Assembly (NCBI GenBank): GCA_034440575.1
Contig: JAOTOL010001498.1
Span: 186,001-250,000, forward strand
Direction: 5' to 3'
Source of the DNA: Imbricaverruca yamaguchii
Taxonomy: Eukaryota > Arthropoda > Thecostraca > Neoverrucidae
Length of the DNA: 64,000 bases
Shown: positions 9,191-20,900 of the stretch, one piece after another
How positions within the stretch are numbered: position 1 is the first letter of the stretch
Layout: every line of letters begins with the position of its first letter
Translations under genes and position numbers: made by a program
Notes under the pieces: generated by a model
What the model was told of the DNA's origin: nothing
The model's input: the letters and a program-made list of their open reading frames with translations, nothing else
Databases searched by the model: none

Positions 9191-11236
9191 CAATCGCTTG
9201 AGGGATTTTGTTGTGAACATTTCCTCCTCTTCACTTTTACGTCTGCATTTCGTGTTACTGAGCATGAGTTGAGACAAGGCAAGCCACGCGAAGAGGAGCT
9301 TATTGTGTGCATCCCATGCTTAATGTTTAAGATGCAAAATGACCTCGCTGTAGACGTAATCCAAAACATCAATAATATTTAAGATGACCAAAATAGTTGT
9401 TACTTCGGCTTCGACTTCAGGAGGCATAGACGACATGCAGCACTGTGCCCCGTCTAACGAATACATCGTTTGTTTTCTTGCAAAGAGAAAAGTAATAGCT
9501 TTGTACGGTCGGACATTTCTGGAATAACTGAAATAATAATTATTTGTTTTGCAATACGATAGCATAAAACTTAATTTTCGACAGCTGGCGTATCTTCTTA
9601 CAGCGCGCCCTCATTTGGGGTTCAGATTCTCAACCAATCATCACAGAAATATTGCATCAAGAACCTTTTCATGCGGGCTTCTGAGTGCGAAAAACAATCT
9701 GAATGATAGCAGGAACCGATTAGACGTATAAACCATCACACGCGACGCCGCAACCTGACCAAGCAGAAGTAGCTACTCATGCGCTTGGTAGAGCCCGACC
9801 ACGTTTGCGTCTGAAGCGTCCGAAGCTGGCCGTGGGCTACGCGCCTCCAGAACTATCCCACACCAGAGTGACGCCGAAGGTGGCCATTTGTGCCTCAGTC
9901 ACGAGCTCTTCCACAACGGAAATGTTGAGGGAGGGGGATAACGACAACTTCAGGCTGGTGTCTTCCATGGAACGCCCGTGGGCGAAGTCACCAGTATCAG
10001 CAGAGTTGGCGGGCATGCATAATGCATTGCCTACGCCCCCATGTGGTGGAGTCCATGGTCATGCTCAATAGTGCTGCTGGCGTTGTCCCGACGTTTGTTG
10101 TGTTGACAATGCGCGACACTTACGGAGGTGCGCAGAGTTCCAGCTCATCTGGCCGTGAAAGGAAACTGAAATCAAAGACTGCACAACGCATCGTAGGAGA
10201 CGCAGAAAGCAGTTGTCTGAAACTATAAACAACTCAAAATATTCGGAATAAATATATTCAAAAAATAAACAAAGGCATACACACACACACTAGCACATAC
10301 ACATCTAGCGCTGTAAAATGATTCAAGCAAATGAGCGTATATCACCAGAATGACAACGTAATGCGCCGCTAGTTCATGTAGCGTCCTGGTCAGCTGCATC
10401 ACCCATCATAGTCAAAGCGTGCTTCACCCATCACGCAGGTCACCAGTCAGTGATGCCGGCAAACACACGCAATGCCCGCGCGGTGTGTAGAGTTACTGTG
10501 GCCCCACATTCCATTGACTCAAATAATCAAACCGCCCTCGACAGTGATTGCTACAACGCTCACTGCAGGCGCGACGGTGTCGGTCAATCGATTTGGTGTG
10601 GGAGTCGGTGAATAGGTAACTTGTGTCCCAGAGGCCACCCGGCTACGGACCTCCAAGGTCGGCTGACCTGTGATCTCTGCCGGAACTTTACCCCACTCTG
10701 CGATGAAACAGGCCAGCGATAACCTCAAGGTGGCTTTGCATGCTATCTTCGGCCGCGAGGTCGGGTCAGTGACGTCACGGCGTTAACGCCAGCAGCGACA
10801 TCTGGTCAGTGACGTCACAACCCGCCAGTGGTGAGGCACCAATGACGGCCCCCGTACCTCGGAGACCCAGTGAGGTGTCCACAGACGTCCCAGTTTCCCA
10901 GTGTGCCAAAATGAGGTGCCTACAGAGGTTCCCGCACTGAGTCGCAGTGCGGTGCCTGCAAGCAATCCAGTCCTCCCAGGGTCCCGGTGAGGTGCCTACA
11001 GAGGCTCCAATCCATCACAGTCGCAGTCAGGTGCATGCAGACACAGAGGCTCCAGTCCCCAGATTCACAGTGAAGTGCGAACAAAAGCTCCAATCTTCCA
11101 GGCAGTGAAGCGTCCACTGAGACTCCTGTACCGAGTTTCAGCTGGGTGCCTAGTACAACCCCAGACCTCCAGAGTCTCAGCGGGGTGCCTACAAAACGGC
11201 AGCATTGCCAGCGGCAAAGCCAGCCCGGGTACGACG
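9191..11236. other. Intergenic, mostly without features
   Basis: No recognisable exon. From about 10790 to 11220 there are degenerate tandem units of about 38-40 bp (CCTACAGAGGCTCC, GTGCCTGCA motifs). These lie in the likely 3' UTR/flank of the PIP-box exon. Confidence 0.4.
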
Positions 11237-11548
11237 TCACTTGTTCCTCAGATAGTTGGTGATACTGGTCTGGCGCAGGCCCCGCGACCGAGACGTCTCG
11301 CTCACCACCTCGAAGCGGGCGAACGCCTGCTCGGCGCTCTCGGCGCCGTCGGAGTCGACGCGGCGCACGCGCTTGGCGCCGGCGGCAGTGCGTGCCGTCG
11401 ACCCGACGGCGGCCAGCCGGACGGCCAGGTCACCGTCGGCGGGGTCATCAGGGTCGGCGGGGTCGCCGGAGGCGGCTTCCAGCAGCAGCTGCTGCTCCCG
11501 CTGCGGCTCCACGACCGAGTGGCTGGGACCGGCCGAGTCAGTACCCTC
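11237..11548 (-). CDS. Terminal exon ending in a PCNA-interacting (PIP) box
   Basis: After the acceptor (CCAACAG, exon from 11548) the frame reads EGTDSAGPSHSVVEPQ, then an acidic/Ala-rich segment, then AKRVRRVDSDG, and ends RQTSITNYLRNK followed by TGA (11237-11239). QTSITNYL fits the PIP-box pattern Q-x-x-I/L/M-x-x-aromatic-aromatic/hydrophobic, placed at the extreme C-terminus with flanking basic residues. This would recruit the protein to PCNA sliding clamps. The Asp of the CRL4-Cdt2 PIP-degron is replaced by Asn. Upstream exons were not found, so the gene (p21/dacapo-like inhibitor, polymerase subunit or other) cannot be named. Confidence 0.6.
   Translation of the reverse strand, partial: EGTDSAGPSHSVVEPQREQQLLLEAASGDPADPDDPADGDLAVRLAAVGSTARTAAGAKRVRRVDSDGAESAEQAFARFEVVSETSRSRGLRQTSITNYLRNK
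11240..11275 (-). other. C-terminal PIP box coding segment
   Basis: Encodes RQTSITNYLRNK immediately before the stop codon. Gln, Ile and Tyr sit at the positions that dock into PCNA in known PIP peptides. Confidence 0.6.
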
Positions 11549-12125
11549 CTGTTGGCCACGGTCGTGTTGAGGCTAGCGCCGCGACACATCGAAACAAACA
11601 CCGAAACAAACGCCGTGGCACACTGAGACAAACACCAGGACAAACACAGCAGCGCATCGAGACAGGCACAGTGACAAACACCCCAGCAGCTCAAGACAAA
11701 AGTCTGGACGAAGATTACCGGACATCGAGATGAATATCGACACAATGCACCGTGGCTCACGGAGACAAACACTGTGCCAAACACTGGAACACTAGGACAA
11801 ACATCACGGTACATCAAGAAAATCACCTGGCTAAACAATGTGGTGCACTGAAATAAAAACCAGGACAAACATTATGACACACCGGATAAACGCCAGAACA
11901 GACAACGTGGCATGCAGACACAAATACCAACACAAATGCTGCAACAAACAGCATATCGAGACAATCACCAATATAAACACTGGGACATACCAAGTCAAAC
12001 AGCGGCAAACACTGCATCGCATCGAGACAAACTAATTGTACAATACCGTTAAAATATACCGTTATATACCGTATACCGAGAACACCGTTAAAATATAGGA
12101 CAAACATCTTTTCTTTTTCTTTCTT
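11549..12125. repeat. Degenerate tandem repeats in the intron upstream of the PIP-box exon
   Basis: From about 11590 to 12030 imperfect units of about 20 bp (GAGACAAACACC, GGACAAACA) recur. No exon is recognised. Confidence 0.6.
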
Positions 12126-12462
12126 CTTTAAATTTTTTTTTTTAATTCGAATTGTTGCTGGGGTGGCTTGAGGAGCCAGGGTTCTATTGCTAAGCAGAGC
12201 TTGTTGCGTGAACCCTGGCCCCACCACCGGATCCATGAACTCCAGTCCAACGGCAGAATTTAGACCGAAAGTTTAACGTGCCGCCAATGCACCGACACGG
12301 TCACCCGGTAGCTCGTCCCTGGCCTTATCGAGCCAGCTGCCAACTGACACTCCCGGCCGGGGGTTAAATGCGAGCGCGCGAAGCGACTCGAACCCTATGT
12401 TGCCAGTACAGGGGAGACCAGCGCACGCCAGCGCTCTAACCAACTGAGCTACCGGGGAGGCA
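12126..12462 (-). mobile_element. tRNA-derived SINE, family A, copy 1
   Basis: Minus-strand head: TAGCTCAGTTGGTTAGAGCG (A box) and GGTTCGAGTCGC (B box). The body continues TTAACCCCCGGCCGGGAG to CAAGCTCTGCTTAGCAATAG and ends in a poly(A) tail (the T run at 12128-12142 on the + strand). Total about 335 bp. It closely matches 17287-17640 and 61545-61852. Confidence 0.9.
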
Positions 12463-12985
12463 TCGCAAACCTAAAGCTGCAAGTAAACTGGGGGCAATAG
12501 CAAATGGATACCACGTTCTAATTATCGTAGCTTCAGTGGGACAAACAGGTCACACAAATCGCATAGTACAACCAACAAATATCGCGTGACGCAATAGAGA
12601 AAACCCGACAAGACAAGGCGGCGGTGGTAACGAACACTGTGAAGCTGGATCACCGGGCACCAATATGTCCACATTCGTCCTCACTGGGGCTCCTGATGTA
12701 AATCAATATCCTCTAATTTTATAATTGAAGATGTAACTGAAATATTGCATGATGCGTAATGCTGCTTGCATGGAAGTGCATCACATGATTCTAAGTCGGT
12801 ATACAGCTCAGCATCACCTACAAGACATCAGCAGCAAATGTGGGTCATTCATGTCAGCTGTGTTTTATTATCAGGTTTCCATTTCCTGGGTTCAATGTTG
12901 TAGACTTATGGAACATGTGAACAAAAAGCATATATCATACCTAGGATGTAATTGATTGAATCGTGCGATAATCCATGGCAGAACC
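12463..12985. other. Intergenic/intronic, no gene seen
   Basis: AT-rich unique sequence without recognisable exons. Confidence 0.35.
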
Positions 12986-13500
12986 GCAGGACCCAAGACT
13001 TGGGCTTTGTGAGAAGCCATGGCAGAAACGCAGACGGAGGCCAGGCTTGTGTCGTGTAGGGAGAGACTTGTGCCAGGCTTGTGTCGTGTAGGCTTGTGTT
13101 GTGTCGTGTAAGAAGCCACGGCAGCTTCGCCCACAGAAGCCAGGTTTGTGTCGTTTGAGAAGTAATGGTAGCATCGCAGATAAGCCAGGTTTGTGTCGTG
13201 TGAGAAGTAATGGTAGCATCGCAGAGAAAAGCCAGGTTTGTGTCGTGTGAGAAGTAATGGTAGCATCGCGGAGAGAAGCCAGGTTTGTGTCGTGTGAGAA
13301 GTAATAGCACCATCGCAAACAGAAGCCAGGTTTGTATCGTGTGAGAAGTAATAGTAGCATCGCAGACATAAGCCAGGTTTGTGTCGTGCAGGGCTTTATG
13401 AGAAACCACAGCACCACCGCAGACAGATGCCAAGTTCGTGTCGTGTAGGGTCGTGCAAGTAATGGCAGCACCGCAGACAGATGCCAAGTTTGTGTCGTGC
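12986..13500 (-). repeat. Minisatellite in the first intron of the signal-peptide gene
   Basis: About ten units, 45-60 bp, of the type CACGACACAAACCTGGCTTC plus GCGATGCTACCATTACTTCT. The array starts about 30 bases downstream of the donor at 13532. Confidence 0.85.
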
Positions 13501-13532
13501 AGAGTCGTGGGACAACTTATGACAGCACGTAC

Positions 13533-13883
13533 CGTCCGCTCCATTGCCGGGGCACTGTCAGATTCGCTCTCAGAGCTGACCTCCCGGCCAAGCGAAGCAC
13601 TCTCTGAGTCCGCAGCCGGACTCAGAGGAGAACTCTGAGAGTCAGCTGCCTGATTCAGAGACGCACTCTGAGAGTCAGCTGCCTGACTCAGAGGAGTACT
13701 TTCCGAGTCAGCGGTCGGACTTAGTGCCGCGCTGTGCACGCTTGTGGGCGGCTCCATCTCCTCGCTCCAGTCTGCCAGCACGTTAGGTGCACTGACCGAC
13801 ATGTCAGACCGCGCGTCAGACACTGACACAATGGTGTCACAATCAGACCCTGCCACAAGACACAGGACCAACACGCCACACAT
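13533..13883 (-). CDS. First coding exon of a secreted acidic Ser-rich protein
   Basis: ATG at 13883-13881 lies in a favourable context (ACAATG). MCGVLVLCLVAGSDC is a typical signal peptide. The rest (about 100 residues) is acidic and Ser/Ala-rich, with four or five copies of an AADSESTPLSQ-like 11-residue repeat, then SSESESDSAPAMERT. The donor is ACG/GTACGT at 13533/13532, phase 0. The following exon was not found because the intron is filled with tandem repeats. An extracellular or biomineral-matrix-like role is possible from composition only. No homolog is recognised. Confidence 0.5.
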
Positions 13884-14089
13884 TGTGAGGGCTTTCGACA
13901 CAGTGGGAAAGATACTGACACACGGGGTCGGACGCTAACACGCAGGAGATCAACGCCACACCAGAGAGTAAGATGCTGGTACAGTCCAATTAGGGATAGG
14001 AGTCAAAACCAGGGAGGGGTCCGACATCGGAGCATGGGTGGTCGCGCTGAGGGATCAGACGTCGAGACAGCAGACGACACCAGGCAGAG

Positions 14090-14995
14090 GTCAGGCGGCG
14101 AGACAGGGGTCAGCCATGAAACAGGGGTCAGACAGCAGGGCAAGGTCAGTCAACGGAACAGAGACCAAACAGCGGGGCGGATGCGAGGTCAGTGGACAAA
14201 GGCAGTGTGGCAGAGGCCAGTCAGTGGGCCAAGGGTGTCAGCGGAACAGGGGTCAGTCGGCGAAGCAGAGATCAGACAGCGAAGCAGGGGTCAGACAGTG
14301 GGGCGATATCCGATCACAGTGGACACAGACAGCGGAGCAGGGGTCAGTCAGCAGGGCAGAGGTCAGTCAGCGAAGCAGGTGTCAGACAGCGGGGTGATAT
14401 CCGAGTGCAGGGGACAGACGGGGGAGCAGGGGGCAGTCAGCAGGATAGGGGTCTGTCAGCGAAGCAGGGGCCAGTCAGCGAAGCAGGGGTCAGACAGCGG
14501 GGTGATATCCGAGTGCAGGGGACAGACGGGGGAGCAGGGGGCAGTCAGCAGGATAGGGGTCTGTCAGCGAAGCAGGGGTCAGTCAGCGGAGCACGGGTCA
14601 GACAGTGGGGCGATATCCGATCACAGTGGATACAGACAGAGGAGCAGGGGTCAGTCAACAGGGCAGGGGTCAGACGGTTGGGCAGGGGTCAGTCAGCAGG
14701 GCAGGGGTCAGTCAGTGGGGCAGGGGGTCAGTCAGCGGAGCAGGGATCAGTCAGTGGGGCAGGGGTCAGTCAGTGGGGCAGGGGGTCAGTCAGCGGGGGA
14801 GGGGTCAGTCAGTGGGGCAGGGGTCAGTCAGTGGGGCAGGGGTCAGTAAGCGGAGCAGGGGTCAGTCAGCGGGGCAGGGGTCAGACAGTGGGGCAGGGGT
14901 CAGTCAGTGGGGCAGGGGTCAGTAAGCGGAGCAGGGGTCAGTCAGTGGGGCAGGGGTCAGTCAGCGGGGCAGGGGTCAAACAGTGGGGCGGATGC
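14090..14995. repeat. 19-bp minisatellite
   Basis: Unit CAGGGGTCAGTCAGTGGGG and variants, cleanest at 14640-14990. An older part at 14090-14640 contains longer higher-order units (CGATATCCGATCACAGTGGA, GATATCCGAGTGCAGGGGAC). Open frames across it are artefacts of repetition. Confidence 0.9.
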
Positions 14996-15655
14996 GAGCT
15001 CAGTGGACACAGTCGCAATGACTGATGTCCACATCATAAAGTGAAGGAAGAAGTCGTCACTAACCCAACACCGGACGCTTGCAGCAAGTAAAAATAAGCA
15101 GCATCGACCCTCACGATGAAGCATGGTGTTTATAAGGTGGAGTAAGTGCACATGTTCAAGGAAGCCGTCAGCGCTTGAACCAACTTTAATATTCGCTGAG
15201 GTACCCGGGTATCATAACCGTCCATGCATACTGTCTGCAAATATTTCCATTTGATCAGGAATGTCAACTAGTCTACTCCTTTTACCGGACCTTTTAGTAA
15301 AATATGGGACACACCTCATGATTGGGGAGCCGGCTGTGACATGATGTCTACTGTGGCATTTTTGGGCCAGTAGGCAAGAGATGGCGGTGGTTACTGGCCT
15401 TACGACGAGTCGACTATTTTGTGTCCCATGGTACTGGAAATCTCTCATGCCGAATGGTCGCGGGAGGAGTTGGAAAATTGACTGTTCTTGGAGTTTTGGC
15501 ATCCAGAACATTCTTCTCCACGGAAAATTATCTCTTGTCTGTCTCCTTTGAAAGTTGAATGGCAGCTTGGCCGTCAAGTGCTCTGTGATAAGTGTACAAG
15601 ATGCACCGGAAAATGCAAGTTGAGATCCTGATGCCACAGGTTTGAAGAAAAACAT
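14996..15655. other. No gene identified
   Basis: A 147-codon open frame on the minus strand (15655-15212) shows no recognised domain, signal or splice support. I do not call it a gene. Confidence 0.3.
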
Positions 15656-15659
15656 GCTA

Positions 15660-15822
15660 TCCGTATTCGATTACAAAAAAAAATATTTATCTCCACCTCC
15701 CAGGTTACAAAGTACAAATCGAACGCTGGTCGCGGGCAAGGCGTAGCTACAGGCTGGACTCGAACTCACAACCTTTTGGCTGGGGGACGGGCATCTTCCT
15801 ACTAGACTACTGTCCCCCAGTA
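15660..15822 (-). mobile_element. tRNA-derived SINE, family D, copy 2
   Basis: Minus strand: GGGGGACAGTAGTCTAGTAG (A-box region), then GGTTGTGAGTTCGAGTCC (B box). The body runs to an A/T-rich tail (T/A run at about 15674-15687). Its head aligns with the copy at 9061-9190. It sits about 20 bases downstream of the donor of the exon at 15845-15963. Confidence 0.7.
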
Positions 15823-15844
15823 GGCAGGATGTTGAGCGTCCTAC

Positions 15845-15963
15845 CTTCCCGCTCCATATCCGTGTCTGACCCATAGTCATCATCGAAGTGCTCGTATGTG
15901 AACCTGAACACATCTGGCCTAATCTTCTGTCCACTGTACAGCCGTCCGTAGACCAACAACGCC
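15845..15963 (-). CDS. Unidentified internal exon with an acidic patch
   Basis: Acceptor CCCCAG at 15964-15969, donor GAAG/GTAGGA at 15845/15844. The frame reads ALLVYGRLYSGQKIRPDVF, then RFTYEHFDDDYGSDTDMERE. Intron phases are 2 at the 5' side and 1 at the 3' side. The upstream array repeats its first ~28 bases and, in some units, its acceptor, so the splice site is real-looking. I do not recognise the protein. Other exons must lie outside or be hidden among the repeats and the transposon. Confidence 0.5.
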
Positions 15964-16758
15964 CTGGGGAACACGGCACGAGCTGGTGAGGAAATACACT
16001 GTACAGCCGTCCGTAGGCCAACAGAGACGCCAGGAGAACACGGCACGAGCTGGTGAGGAAATACACTGTAGAGCCGTCCGTAGGCCAACAGAGACCCGAG
16101 GAACACGGCACGAGCTGGTGAGGAAATACACTGTACAGCCGTCCGTAGGCCAACAGAGACGCCAGGAGAACACGGCACGAGCTGGTGAGGAAATACACTG
16201 TACAGCCGTCCGTAGGCCAACAGAGACGCCAGGAGAACACGGCACGAGCTGGTGAGGAAATACACTGTAGAGCCGTCCGTAGGCCAACAGAGACCCGAGG
16301 AACACGGCACGAGCTGGTGAGGAAATACACTGTACAGCCGTCCGTAGGCCAACAGAGACGCCAGGAGAACACGGCACGAGCTGGTGAGGAAATACACTGT
16401 ACAGCCGTCCGTAGGCCAACAACGCCCTGGGGAACACGGCACGAGCTGGTGAGGAAATACACTGTACAGCCGTCCGTAGGCCAACAGAGACGCCAGGAGA
16501 ACACGGCACGAGCTGGTGAGGAAATACACTGTACAGCCGTCCGTAGGCCAACAACGCCCTGGGGAACACGGCACGAGCTGGTGAGGAAATACACTGTACA
16601 GCCGTCCGTAGGCCAACAACGCCCTGGGGAACACGGCACGAGCTGGTGAGGAAATACACTGTACAGCCGTCCGTAGGCCAACAGAGCCCTGGGGAACGCG
16701 GCACGAGCTGGTGAGGAAATACACTGTACAGCCGTCCGTAGGCCAACAGAGCCCTGGG
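15964..16758 (-). repeat. 65-67-bp minisatellite copying the acceptor and start of the exon at 15845-15963
   Basis: About 12 units. On the minus strand each contains TTGGCCTACGGACGGCTGTAC (exon start, one base different from the true exon), then TGTATTTCCTCACCAGCTCG. Three spacer types occur. Only the TTCCCCAG/GGCGTTG type keeps an AG acceptor; the CTCCTGGCGTC and CCTCGGGTC types lack it. Confidence 0.9.
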
Positions 16759-16890
16759 AACACCCAAAATATCACACACAAAAATACACAAAAAGTACAG
16801 TTTGGTGGATCCAGCATAGAACGACCAGAGGATAACACCCCGATGTCACCGATTTCGACGATACCTTCCTCCCAGGGGTAATCGATTGTT

Positions 16891-17286
16891 CTGATCACTG
16901 GCTGTGATAGTGATATTTATTTTTTTCCTCCGGTAAGTGGTTTCAAAGTTATTGTCTCAGGCAATTTGACGATCCGAACGTGCAGGACTATTGTAGAGCT
17001 CAATTTTCGCCCTTATGCTGTAAGGTATGTAAATAAAAGTATATACCGGGTTGTTAGGAAAGGTACATAGATTAACAGTGATTCATAAATCGAAATGTAC
17101 CTCTCTTAGAAGTTCGGGAAAAAATTCCCAAAACTTGGAAATTTTGACAACATATTTTTTCTATGACTTATCCGGAAAAATATTCGACTGAATGTGATTC
17201 AGCATTCATTGAATTACGGGATCAATAAATAAAAAAAACTTGGAACGGACAGAGTAACGAGCCGCATGCCCTTAAATGTACCGATG
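16891..17286 (+). repeat. Left terminal inverted repeat (outer part)
   Basis: Outer 396 bp of the left arm, broken by the SINE insertion at 17287. The arm resumes at about 17650 with GATGTCACTCCGCTCGCTCG. Confidence 0.85.
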
Positions 17287-17662
17287 TTTTTTTTTTTTTT
17301 TTTTTTAAATAAATAAATTTGATCCGAATTGTTGCTGGGGTGGCTTGAGGAACCAGGGTTCTATTGCTAAGCAGAGCTTGTTGCGTGAGCCCTGGCCCCA
17401 CCACCCGATCCATGAACTCCAGCTCAACGGCAGAATTTAGACCGAAAGTTTAACGTGCCGCCAATGCACCGACACGGCCGCCCGGTAGCTGGTCCCTGAC
17501 CTTATCGGGCCAACTGCCAACTGACACTCCCGGCCGGGGGCTAAATGCGAGCGCGCGAAGCGACTCGAACCCTGTGTTGCCAGTACAAGGGAGACCAGTG
17601 CAGGCCAGCGCTCTAACCAACTGAGCTACCGGGGCGGCTTTGTCACTCCGGGACAAAGCTAC
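17287..17662 (-). mobile_element. tRNA-derived SINE, family A, copy 2, inserted in the transposon arm
   Basis: Poly(T) at 17287-17306 is the minus-strand poly(A) tail. The body matches copy 1 almost base for base. The head has TAGCTCAGTTGGTTAGAGCG and GGTTCGAGTCGC. TACCGATG before the tail and TACCGGGATG after the head look like an imperfect target-site duplication. The right transposon arm is uninterrupted at this point, so the SINE came later. Confidence 0.9.
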
Positions 17663-17955
17663 CGGGATGTCACTCCGCTCGCTCGTTAAATCCGGCCGCC
17701 GAGCCGCCCGGGTGCGGCCCCGCAGCAGCAACGCGGCGATGACGCAGACGGGGGAGGGAGATAGTGGGGGGGGGGAGATAAGACGTTACGCGAGGGGAAG
17801 GGGGATGACGGATCAGGTCGTGCTGACAGACGGTGCCATTTTCATGGTGGTGATGGGGTGTCAGATGCAGACTATGCGACATTGACGGTCAGTCCTTGTT
17901 TTGCGGTCGTGCGGGGAGCATGTGTCTATTGTAGGACTAGTCAGCAAACCCGGGT

Positions 17956-20900
17956 GTGAGGATGGCGCCGCTCCCGAAGAACCCATGTTGTTCTGACCCA
18001 TTCAAAAAAGTAAGCGCAAGAAAAGGCTTAAGAACTGCATCAAAGCAACTGGTTCAACGTATTCAAGGTCCAACGATAACCGCCGACACACTGCTGTGTG
18101 CGAAGTGTCGGCTGCGGCTGACCACAGATCCCGACAGTTTGTCAATTTTACCGGAGCCAGACACTACAGAACCCCGGAGCGCGAACAGTGGAGCTCATCA
18201 AGCTCACCCGAATCAAGTGGTGCGAATGTTGAGAAGCCTGATACTACGGATAGTGTAAATGAAGAAAATGTCAAGATTGTCATGGAGTGTCTGGACCAAA
18301 CGCCGATGCGCCGAAGTAAGTGTCAATCAAGTTGCATTTCGTCATGTCCGGTTTCCGTTTAGTGAGAGTTTCCTTTAATTTTGAGCCATCGTATTTCTGT
18401 TCTTGGCATGTCTGTCCGTAGTGTACATGACCGATTGCAGAGCGGTTATGCTTTTGTGTGTGTGTGGGGGGGGGGGGAGGTGCACTGGCAAAAGGAAAGA
18501 GTGATTGTCCCGAGCAGAATCAACGTATTATCCTTGCTGTTTTCCCATAATTAAATGTAGGAAAATTTGTAGTTGGACCTTATTTTACCAGACCTACCGG
18601 TTCGTATGTAGGTTATAGGTATGCGATAATGCGTTATAAAAAGCAATGTATGTATTAACACAATTATATTCCCTTTTCAGAGGGACTCTCGGGGGGCGCA
18701 GAAACGGAAATTAGCATCAGCGAAACTCAATAAGGCATCCCAAGCGTTGAAAAGGAAGCTTTCGGAGTCGATTGGCACGGAGATACCGACACCACGCAGC
18801 ATGCCTGTGAAGAGGACGAAGACCGAAAAGGATGACAGATGTCAGGTCAGTTTATAAACCATACATGTATGTACCCAGTGGCGTAGCTAGAGGGGGGCCA
18901 TGGGGGCCAAGCCCCCACCCTTGGCGCCCCTGATCCTCAGGGCGCCTGTTGTCCTCTTGAACGCTATTTCACTCATCAGGCGCCCTTTCGTTCGTTTCAG
19001 TAAATATATGGTATTTAGGGACGCCCCTTCAAGCCTCCAGCTCGATGGTCATTTGTGGCGACCTGCTAGTCATTTGGGGCTCCATTGCAGGGATGTCTGT
19101 GATATAATTTTGACCAGTCGGGCTTAATCGCGCCGGTTTATGTCCCTCTCCATTACCCGGGCGCCCTCGTGGTCATTTCGGGCGCCCTCTGGTCTTTTGG
19201 TGCGCCCTGTTGGTCAGTGATTGCGTCCTGTTGGTCATTTGAGGCGCCCTATTTCACTATTTTTGACGTTCGTTTGGCTCGTAGGGCGCATGTCGTTGGG
19301 CGTGCTTGAAGGTGATAGTATTTTTCATTCTTTGAGAATACTGTTTTACGCATTTCGCATATTACACCTCATTCGGAGCGCCTACGGCGCACAAAATTCG
19401 CGGTTTTGGGTGCCTCGCAGGGGCGCAGTTATTGCTGCAAAAGGCGCCCTAAATAGTGGGAAAGACCAGTTACCTAAAAACGTCCTCCCAAACCGGAAAA
19501 ATAGTACATGACGTCCATATAAAGTGGCGCCTTCCCGGGAAAAATGGCGCCCCTCGGACCAAGGACCCCCTTGCATCCACCCGACCCCCGAAGAGATGCG
19601 GAGCAGCAGCGTGGTGACGGCCCTGGGGGCCGCCGCGAGGTTCCTCCAGAGTCTACAGGCTACGCCGTAATAAGGTCGGAGGGAAACAACAACAACAACA
19701 ACAGGACCCCTTGCTGATTTCTCCATACGCCACTATATGTACCTATAACGCTTACAGGTTTCCTGCCTCCATAAATTCGGCTACGCTTTAGTTGCATTGG
19801 TATATTGAGTACCGAACTTGTTGCAGACGTAATTGAATTAGATGCAACATCGCATTTTCAATCTTTCAGGTACGAGAATATGATGGAGGAACTCAAAGCA
19901 GAATTTGAGGCGACTACTGACTACAAACGACGCCTGATGATTTTGACAGTTTCGCTGTACACTCAACAGGAAACCGTAGACTTTTTTCGAGACCTCACTG
20001 CACATGGTGAAAAGTGCGCGTAAGCTAAAGGAAACTCATGGCATTTTGCCAGAAGTTCAGAGGATATCGAGGGGTCGTAGGATAAGTGAACATGAAAAAG
20101 CGAAAGTACGAAGCTTTTATGATTCGGACATAGCTAGCAGAATGTGCCCAGGGCAAAAAGACTGTGTAGCTGTGACTGACGCGGATGGAACAAAGAGAAA
20201 GGTACACAAAAGGCTCGTTCTTAGGACGCTGAGGAAGTTATACACTTTATACAGAGGACACGAACAATCCCACCGTCGGGTTTTCAACCTTTGCATCACT
20301 GCGGCCAAAACACTGTGTGCTTGCTGGGAGTGGCGGTACGCATACAATGTGCGTATGTACATATCACCACAATCCAAAGCTCCTAATATCAGCGCTAGGC
20401 TTCTCGGACCTGAAGATTGAGGATCTGCTGGACCATGCAGTTTGCGACAACAAAAATCGCGACTGCATGATGGGGGCGTGTGCCAACTGTCCCGGTGAGG
20501 AGGGTGTGGCGGATTTCATTTTGATGATAATGTCTGACGGTGCCCCTGACGACGATGACGGTCTCGACGATGAAATCCGCTACCAGCAGTGGGTCACCAC
20601 TGACCGCTGCACACTAACGGAGGTGATGGCCAGCCTTGAGGACTGTGTACGGGCACTCAGCCTTCAGATACAGGAACTCACCGTACACCACTACCGAACA
20701 CTAGTTCAAAGTAAGTTATTCTTAGAACTGAAGGAGGGAGTGGATGAGGGACAGGTAGTGGTGCAGGGTGACTTTTCTTATAATTATTCTTTCGTAGTTC
20801 AGGACGCTGCTCAGGGATTTTATTGGGATTCATCTCAATGTGACGTGCACCCTTCGCGGTGTATTGGCGGGAGGGAGGCGTGTCATGTCAACAGAGTTAT

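Noticed and set aside
13000..14000. CRISPR-like regular repeats
   Set aside because: Eukaryotic minisatellites: repeats are directly tandem without unique spacers and there are no cas genes.
15212..15655. 147-codon ORF on the minus strand
   Set aside because: No domain, splice or homology support from reading alone; may be chance or TE debris.
15807..16898. Minus-strand ORFs of 290-363 codons over the 65-67-bp array
   Set aside because: Repetition artefact; only the 15845-15963 part has splice sites and unique sequence.
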